A DNA stretch of 11,447 bases, from the NCBI GenBank assembly GCA_013694635.1, contig JACDCA010000298.1, positions 1 through 11,447 of the forward strand, written 5' to 3'. Below the pieces are notes generated by a model, which was not told the origin of the DNA, searched no databases, and was given only the letters and a program-made list of their open reading frames with translations. The stretch comes from Acidobacteriota bacterium. Its GTDB lineage: Bacteria > Acidobacteriota > Vicinamibacteria > Vicinamibacterales > 2-12-FULL-66-21. Shown here one piece after another: positions 7,007 through 11,447 of this stretch. A program made the position numbers and the translations under genes. How positions within the stretch are numbered: position 1 is the stretch's first letter; every line of letters starts with the position of its first letter.

Positions 7007-7312
7007 ATGGCCAGACTCGAGGATTCGCAGATCAGCAAACGGTTGCAGAAACTCCCTGACTGGGCGCGGGAGGGGGACGCCATTCGACGGCAGTACGTGT
7101 TCGATGGATTCGCAGGCGCCGTCGCATTCGTGGTGAGGGTCGGATTCGATGCCGAGGCCGCCGATCATCACCCCGACGTCCTGATTTCGAATTACAAGAA
7201 GGTGACGTTGACGTTCAGTACGCACAGCGAGCACGGCTTGACGGAGAAGGACTTCGCTGCCGCGCAGAAAGCGGACGCTGTCTTTGCCGGACGCAAGGCT
7301 CCGACAGTCTGA
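7007..7312 (+). CDS. 4a-hydroxytetrahydrobiopterin dehydratase (pterin-4a-carbinolamine dehydratase)
   Basis: The 101-residue product matches the small PCD/DCoH family (PhhB-like), which dehydrates 4a-hydroxytetrahydropterin formed by aromatic amino acid hydroxylases. In many bacteria lacking such hydroxylases its role is unclear and may concern molybdopterin or folate metabolism. The active-site block is intact: DHHPDV with H54-H55-P56, NYKKVTLTFSTH with H73, and GLTEKDFAAA with D82. The N-terminus is short and starts at ATG 7007; extending upstream in frame adds only non-family sequence that overlaps tetR. There is no strong Shine-Dalgarno. No phenylalanine hydroxylase or pterin gene is visible. 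The gene converges on the microcompartment gene, with one base between the two stop codons. Confidence 0.9.
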   Translation: MARLEDSQISKRLQKLPDWAREGDAIRRQYVFDGFAGAVAFVVRVGFDAEAADHHPDVLISNYKKVTLTFSTHSEHGLTEKDFAAAQKADAVFAGRKAPTV

Positions 7313-7313
7313 C

Positions 7314-7601
7314 CTAGGAGATCGGAAAGATCTTGTCGAGGCCGTCGGCGGGGCGGGGGATCACGTGGACGCCGACGAGCTCGCCGACGCGGCGGGCCGC
7401 CGCAGCTCCCGCATCGGTAGCGGCCTTCACCGATGCGACATCCCCCCTGACGATCGCGGTGACCAGGCCAGCATCGACCTTCTGCCACCCGACGAACACG
7501 ACGTTGGCCGCCTTCACCATCGCGTCCGCCGCTTCGATCATGCCCACCAGGCCCCTCGTTTCGACAAGGCCGAGGGCTTCGCCCGGGAGGTCTTTTGCCA
7601 T
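7314..7601 (-). CDS. Bacterial microcompartment shell hexamer protein (BMC-H, PduA/EutM-like)
   Basis: The 95-residue protein is a single BMC domain, whose family forms flat hexamers that tile protein organelle shells. It is close to PduA along its whole length: EALGLVETRGLVGMIEAADA, then MVKAANV, GLVTAIVRGDV, VKAATDAGAAAA and VHVIPRP. Edge residues equivalent to PduA Lys26, Asn29 and Arg79 are present as K30, N33 and R83. The pore loop reads KVDAG (41-45), where PduA has KIGSG, so Asp43-Ala44 would line the pore. It begins 15 bp after the stop of a D-threonine aldolase-like gene on the same strand, and the two probably form one transcript. No second shell protein (BMC-P or BMC-T), aldehyde dehydrogenase or phosphotransacylase is in the window, so it appears as an orphan or satellite shell gene. 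The identification is firm; the function of the unit is inferred. Confidence 0.93.
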   Translation of the reverse strand: MAKDLPGEALGLVETRGLVGMIEAADAMVKAANVVFVGWQKVDAGLVTAIVRGDVASVKAATDAGAAAARRVGELVGVHVIPRPADGLDKIFPIS

Positions 7602-7616
7602 GCGAGGCCCAGTCTA

Positions 7617-8744
7617 CTACGTGATCCGCCCGCGCGCCGAGACGTGGACGGGTTCGCCGACGTCCATCCCGTCGACCATCCACACCGAATCCACGAGATT
7701 CGACACCACGCACGCGTGATTGGGGATGACTCGCACGAAGTCACCAGGGCGCAGCCCATGTTGTCCGCTTCGGACGCGAACGACGGCATGTTCCTCCGAC
7801 AATCGCTCGATGCGCAGGTCATCGTCGGGCGCCTGCACTCCGTCGATTGAATCGAGGACGGCGCCGTGGCCTGGCGTCGGGACGAAACCGCGCGCGATGT
7901 CGTTCGTCAACGTCTTGCTGCCGGAATCGAGAATGAGCCGGTCCTCCGCCGGTTTCGCGACCACGCGGGCGAGAACTGTCAGCGCGCAGTCGTTCCAGCT
8001 GGCAGCGCCCAGGGCGACCTGCGTGCGGTCGTAATAAATGTAGTTGCCCGGGCGCAGCTCAGTGAGTCCGCGCTGCTGCAGGCTGTACCGCGATGTCGGC
8101 GTGGCGCCGACACTGATTTCCGCCACTTCAACGCCGCGCTCGCGTACGCGAGCGGCAAGCGTGGTGAGGATCGCGGCTTCGGCGCGCGCGATGGCATCGA
8201 TCTCGGCTTCCGAGGTTGCGCCGTATCCGTGTCCGGCGTGACTGAGCAGGCCGCGGAAGCGCAGCCCCGGCATTTCCGCCACGCGGACGATGAAGTCCAC
8301 CGCGTTCGCGGCGTCCGGATCGATCCCGCAGCGATGAAAGCCGACGTCCACCTTGACGAGGACGTCGACGCTTCGTCCGGCCGCGGCGATTGCCGCGGAC
8401 CACCCGGCGGCGACATCGAGATTGTCCACGATGAACGAGATCCGGGTCCGTTCGAGCAGATCGATCACGCGGTCCGCATTGATTGGATTCAAGGGGTACG
8501 GCAGGCGAATGTCGTCCACACCGCCGGCGGCCATGATTTCCGCCTCGCCGAGCTTCGCGCAGCAAATGCCCATCGCACCGTCAGCGATCTGCCGCTGCGC
8601 GAGCGCGACACTCTTGTGGGTTTTGGCGTGGGGACGTAGACGAAGGCCGCGCGCGGTCGCTGCGGCCTGCATACGTTGCAGATTCTGCGACATCCGCGTG
8701 TGATCGACGAGCACACACGGCGTCCTGAGGTCAGTAAGTTTCAC
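7617..8744 (-). CDS. D-threonine aldolase / D-serine dehydratase-like PLP enzyme (alanine racemase fold type III)
   Basis: This is a 375-residue fold-type III PLP enzyme: an N-terminal alanine-racemase-like barrel, then a beta domain of the D-serine dehydratase-like type. The PLP lysine is K41 in RPHAKTHKS. Phosphate and ring contacts are expected in SVGATPTS (211-218) and ELRPGNYIYYD (229-239). The C-terminal metal site of this subfamily is visible as H343 and C345 in NHACVV. Relatives cleave D-threonine (and other D-3-hydroxy amino acids) to glycine plus an aldehyde, or deaminate D-serine; sequence alone does not decide. The start is GTG at 8744, giving the usual LRTPCVLVD N-terminus. It has no clear Shine-Dalgarno and lies within the loop and arms of an 8-bp inverted repeat. 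The shell-protein gene follows after 15 bp, suggesting that an aldehyde product may be handled in a microcompartment. The upstream DUF1501 gene ends 80 bp away with a repeat doublet between. Confidence 0.88.
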   Translation of the reverse strand: MKLTDLRTPCVLVDHTRMSQNLQRMQAAATARGLRLRPHAKTHKSVALAQRQIADGAMGICCAKLGEAEIMAAGGVDDIRLPYPLNPINADRVIDLLERTRISFIVDNLDVAAGWSAAIAAAGRSVDVLVKVDVGFHRCGIDPDAANAVDFIVRVAEMPGLRFRGLLSHAGHGYGATSEAEIDAIARAEAAILTTLAARVRERGVEVAEISVGATPTSRYSLQQRGLTELRPGNYIYYDRTQVALGAASWNDCALTVLARVVAKPAEDRLILDSGSKTLTNDIARGFVPTPGHGAVLDSIDGVQAPDDDLRIERLSEEHAVVRVRSGQHGLRPGDFVRVIPNHACVVSNLVDSVWMVDGMDVGEPVHVSARGRIT

Positions 8745-8760
8745 CCGGATATCTTACTGA
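8731..8760 (-). promoter_or_regulatory. Inverted repeat around the start codon of the D-threonine aldolase-like gene
   Basis: TCAGTAAG (8731-8738) and CTTACTGA (8753-8760) are perfect 8-bp arms around a 14-base centre that contains the GTG start (8744-8742) and the ribosome-binding region. It could be a translational hairpin or an operator. With 8 bp and no comparison, chance or an overlapping coding constraint cannot be excluded. Confidence 0.4.
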
Positions 8761-8762
8761 GA

Positions 8763-8789
8763 GGGACAGCCCAAAAAGGTGGCTGTCCC
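8763..8789. repeat. Half-copy of the repeat forming a hairpin with site 3
   Basis: GGGACAGCC (8763-8771) is a partial repeat core in opposite orientation to the adjoining copy. It pairs perfectly over 9 bp with GGCTGTCCC (8781-8789) around a 9-base loop. It makes site 3 a three-part element with one inverted half, as in REP/REPIN structures. Confidence 0.55.
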
Positions 8790-8821
8790 CGTTGTTTGAG
8801 GTCAAAAAGGTGGCTGTCCCC
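8773..8821 (-). repeat. REP-like repeat doublet, site 3
   Basis: Two perfect copies of AAAAAGGTGGCTGTCCCC lie at 8773-8790 and 8804-8821, with the same 31-bp period as sites 1 and 2. The spacer also carries the conserved TTTGAGGTCAAA core. On the minus strand the GGGG end begins 3 bp after the DUF1501 stop codon. The doublet therefore sits as the immediate 3' untranslated region of that gene, and 28 bp before the D-threonine aldolase-like start. Confidence 0.85.
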
Positions 8822-8824
8822 GAA

Positions 8825-10063
8825 TCACGCGAGCAGGCCGAGCGGGGCGGACTCCTTGAAGCCGGGGAAGACGCGGGTGGTGTCGCGGAGGCCCAGGTGG
8901 CCGCGGACGACTTCATTGAAGACGCTGCGGAAGTCCGTCGTGATCGCCAGGTCGCGGCCGTCATGACGCTGTTCGCGCGCGAGACCGGGCCACGTGCCGT
9001 ACACCTTCCCGCCGCGGACGGCGCCGCCGATGATCATCATCGCGTTGCCATGGCCGTGATCAGTGCCGCGGTTGCCGTTCTCCGCCACGGTCCGCCCGAA
9101 CTCCGACATCGTCATCACGACGACATCCTCCATGCGGTCGCCGAGGTCGCGGACGAGCGCCGCTATCCCGCGCGCCAGATCGTCAAGACGGTTCGCGAGG
9201 ATGCCGACAGCCGCACCTTCGTTGGCGTGATGGTCCCAGTTACCCGACTCGGCAAACGCCACCTCGAGGCCGACGTCCGCCTTCACGAGCTGCGCAATCT
9301 GCCGCAGGGCCTGACCGAACGGTGACGGCGGATACTCGGCGCCATTGGACGGCGCGTACTGCGACGGATCCGCCTTCTTCAGCATCCTCACCGCGTCGAA
9401 CGCTTCGCGGCCGGTCGAGTGCAGGACGCTGTTGGCGGCCGCCGCGTACTCGGCCTCGAACGAGGACTGCACCATGTCGGTCGACTGCCCGGCGCGGATC
9501 CCGAACTGCGAGATCTGCCCGATCGCGAGCGCAGGCGACGTCCCCTGCAGCGAGCGGGGGAGCTGCGGCGCGAGCGCGACGGCCCGGAACGGTGTCGCCT
9601 TCTGATGTTCCTTCGCGTGCAGGTAGCGATTCATCCACCCGTCGGATGTGCTCTTCACGCCCGGCGTGCCAGACTCCATGTAGTCCTGCGCGTCGAAGTG
9701 CGACCGCGTGGCGTCGTGCGAGCCGCAGGCATGGACGATCGCCATGTTGCGCGATTCCCAGAACGGCTTGAGCGGACGCATCCGCGGATGCATGCCGAAG
9801 AACCCGTTCAGGTCCACCGCAGTGTTCTCGTCGGCGCCAGGTTTCGCGATCGCCAGCGACGGCCGGGAGGCGTAGTAGTCCTGCTCGCCGAACGGGATGA
9901 TCATGTTCAAACCATCGACCGCCCCCCGCTGGAAGATCGTGATCAGGATTTTTTGCCGCTGCGCTCCCAATCCTTCGACCGTACGCGCGAGAAAGGTCGG
10001 AGCGAATCCGAGGCTGACCAGCGCCATCGCGCCGTCTTTCAGGAAGATGCGTCGCGAGATCAT
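8825..10063 (-). CDS. DUF1501 domain protein with Tat-type leader
   Basis: The 412-residue product matches DUF1501, a family with an alkaline-phosphatase/sulfatase-like fold found mainly in Planctomycetes, Acidobacteria and Proteobacteria; its biochemical role is not established. The N-terminus SRRIFLKDGAMALVSLGFAP is a twin-arginine type leader, so export in folded form is likely. Family motifs are present: HDATRSHFDAQDYMESG (116-132), GNWDHHAN (274-281), SEFGRTVAENGNRG (320-333) and GTDHGHGNAM (333-342). The His/Asp-rich clusters suggest metal binding. The length is normal for the family. The gene starts 6 bp after the stop of the DUF1800 gene, a pairing seen widely, so the two products probably act together in the envelope. 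The ATG start at 10063 is followed at once by the Tat motif. A repeat doublet begins 3 bp behind the stop. Confidence 0.9.
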   Translation of the reverse strand: MISRRIFLKDGAMALVSLGFAPTFLARTVEGLGAQRQKILITIFQRGAVDGLNMIIPFGEQDYYASRPSLAIAKPGADENTAVDLNGFFGMHPRMRPLKPFWESRNMAIVHACGSHDATRSHFDAQDYMESGTPGVKSTSDGWMNRYLHAKEHQKATPFRAVALAPQLPRSLQGTSPALAIGQISQFGIRAGQSTDMVQSSFEAEYAAAANSVLHSTGREAFDAVRMLKKADPSQYAPSNGAEYPPSPFGQALRQIAQLVKADVGLEVAFAESGNWDHHANEGAAVGILANRLDDLARGIAALVRDLGDRMEDVVVMTMSEFGRTVAENGNRGTDHGHGNAMMIIGGAVRGGKVYGTWPGLAREQRHDGRDLAITTDFRSVFNEVVRGHLGLRDTTRVFPGFKESAPLGLLA

Positions 10064-10069
10064 GACGTC

Positions 10070-11447
10070 CTACTTTCGCTGGAATTCCGGAGATCCGAGA
10101 ACGAGCGCGATCGCCTGCGGTGTCGTCGTCGCGCGGCCGATGGTCGCCCGCGTGGACTCGGACAAATCCCCGCCGAGCGCCTGCGACACGATCGTCGACT
10201 GATCCACGCCGGACGACGGCGTGACGCCGCGCAGCTTGCCGCTCGAAAGCGCGACGGCGAAGTTCATGCGGTTGAGCAGCGCCCCGGTATTGACCCACGC
10301 TTCGGCGCGGTCAGAGTAGCCGGTCGGCGGCTGGCATCCGTAGGGCGGCATCCCGAGCTCACGCATCGCCTGGACGAGCGGAAGACCGTTGACCGCGTCC
10401 GCTCCGGATGCGCGTACCGCGCTGGCGACGAAATCGAGTGGTGATTTCACCTTCGCCCGATAGGACGCTGGTGCCAGAAACTCCGGCGACGTAATGATCG
10501 TTCGGACGACCTCGCGAATATCGCCGTCGGTCTTGAGGAACGTTGCCGCGGCGCGATCGACCAGCGCTTTCGGCGGATCGTCAGCGACGAACCGGCGGGC
10601 GAGCTTCGTCGCCAGGAAGCGGGCCGTGGACGGATGCTTCGCCAGCAGGTCCAGCACCCGCTCGCCGTCCCTCTTTCCGCCGCCACTCTTGATCGTCAAG
10701 CCGAGCGCCACCTTGTCGCCGTTGTCGTGCATGCGCGGCTCGAACACGAACGCCCCGCCCTGCCGCGGCTGCGTCAGCGTCCACCCGCTGAATGCGCGCG
10801 CCACTTCCTGGACGTCCTTCTGCGTATATCCGCCGTCCACACCGAGGGTGTGCAGCTCCATCAGCTCGCGGGCGTAGTTCTCGTTGAGGCCGCGAGGTCT
10901 GCGGTTCTGAAGCGCGGGGGGCAGATCGGCCATCGTCGGATTTGCACCCGCCATCCCGGGCCGCCGCTGTACCCCCGGACGATTGGGATTACCTCGGTCG
11001 GTCTGACCCGGGCGGCGTCGAAGGTCCGCGCGAGGGTTACGTCCGTTCGGCCCTTCCATGGCGGTGCCTTCCGGCGCGGCACTCTGCCAGTTGTCCAGAT
11101 AGAAGAGCATCGCGGGGCTCTCGGCAACGGCGCCAAGCAGGTCACGGAATTTTCCGAACACGTGCGGGCGTATCGCGTCGCGCTCGTATTCGGTCAGGTA
11201 GATCCGCGTCTGACCCTTGCCCGCAAAGACATTGAAGTGGTTGAACCAGAAGTCGACCATGACTTCCTGCAACTGCCTGTCGCTATACGCGGCGCGCAGC
11301 ACTTTCTGCTGCGTGAGCTCATCGAGCACACGTCGCTGCGCCCGCTGCGCCTGCATTTCCTCCGGCGTCCGGTTCTGGCGGCCCGCGTTGACGCTGCCAG
11401 GTTGCATGGCGGAGTCATTCGGAGCCGCGGCCGCCGCGCCATTGGCC
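10070..11447 (-). CDS. DUF1800 domain protein, 5' end outside the window
   Basis: This gene matches DUF1800, a large family of unknown biochemical function usually encoded next to DUF1501 proteins. The diagnostic block is GLNENYARELMELHTLGV, then GGYTQKDVQEVARAFSGW, at about residues 173-209 counted from the internal ATG at 11407. VDFWFNHFNVF (51-61) and TGYSDRAEAWVNTGALLNRM near the C-terminus are also typical. The frame stays open to the right edge (an Ala-rich stretch precedes the ATG), and the usual N-terminal block is missing, so the real start and any signal peptide are outside. Residues about 111-172 form a low-complexity Arg/Pro/Gly/Asn insert between two conserved blocks, probably a disordered loop. 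The stop is 6 bp before the DUF1501 start, indicating one operon with translational coupling. Confidence 0.9.
   Translation of the reverse strand, partial: ANGAAAAAPNDSAMQPGSVNAGRQNRTPEEMQAQRAQRRVLDELTQQKVLRAAYSDRQLQEVMVDFWFNHFNVFAGKGQTRIYLTEYERDAIRPHVFGKFRDLLGAVAESPAMLFYLDNWQSAAPEGTAMEGPNGRNPRADLRRRPGQTDRGNPNRPGVQRRPGMAGANPTMADLPPALQNRRPRGLNENYARELMELHTLGVDGGYTQKDVQEVARAFSGWTLTQPRQGGAFVFEPRMHDNGDKVALGLTIKSGGGKRDGERVLDLLAKHPSTARFLATKLARRFVADDPPKALVDRAAATFLKTDGDIREVVRTIITSPEFLAPASYRAKVKSPLDFVASAVRASGADAVNGLPLVQAMRELGMPPYGCQPPTGYSDRAEAWVNTGALLNRMNFAVALSSGKLRGVTPSSGVDQSTIVSQALGGDLSESTRATIGRATTTPQAIALVLGSPEFQRK

Noticed and set aside
2629..8821. CRISPR array
   Set aside because: The repeats come only in pairs at three distant places, the spacers are near-identical rather than unique, and there are no cas genes.
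9240..10298. 352-codon open frame on the minus strand across the DUF1501-DUF1800 junction
   Set aside because: It is a shifted frame of two clear genes, with Arg/Ala/Gly-rich composition and no motif.

Overview
This GC-rich window (above 60% GC by eye) is packed with genes and has no gap over 300 bases. It looks like chromosomal DNA of a soil-type Acidobacteriota, perhaps Vicinamibacteria. The basis is indirect: a large secreted M14 peptidase with a Gly-rich tail, a DUF1800-DUF1501 pair with a Tat-like leader, frequent GTG starts, and an IS200-like RAYT transposase with its own short repeats. No rRNA or other phylogenetic marker is present, so the placement is an inference.

Layout from left to right. 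(1) The 3' part of an M14-family metallopeptidase gene (+), cut by the left edge. (2) A 48-bp repeat doublet, then a REP-associated transposase-like gene (-), then a divergent glycine oxidase gene thiO (+), then a second doublet in inverted orientation. The transposase and thiO together are therefore bracketed by near-identical inverted repeats. (3) A TetR regulator followed by a TolC-type outer membrane efflux protein (both -), with a 19-bp palindrome just upstream of tetR as the likely operator. (4) A pterin-4a-carbinolamine dehydratase (+), converging with a 1-bp gap on a two-gene unit (-) of a D-threonine aldolase/D-serine dehydratase-like PLP enzyme and a PduA-like microcompartment shell protein. 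(5) A third repeat doublet, then a DUF1501 gene and the 3' part of a DUF1800 gene (both -), cut by the right edge.

The main unusual signals are two. First, the core GGGGACAGCCACCTTTTT is present six times, as three pairs, each with exactly 31-bp periodicity. Each pair lies in sense orientation immediately after, or across, the stop codon of a gene (M14, tolC, DUF1501). One copy supplies the last codons and stop of tolC; another forms a terminator-like hairpin with the 3' end of the transposase gene. The transposase between two of the pairs is the obvious candidate partner. Second, a single BMC hexamer gene sits 15 bp behind an aldolase-type PLP enzyme gene, with no other microcompartment gene in view. 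If the enzyme cleaves D-threonine, the product acetaldehyde is a typical microcompartment intermediate; this link is a hypothesis.
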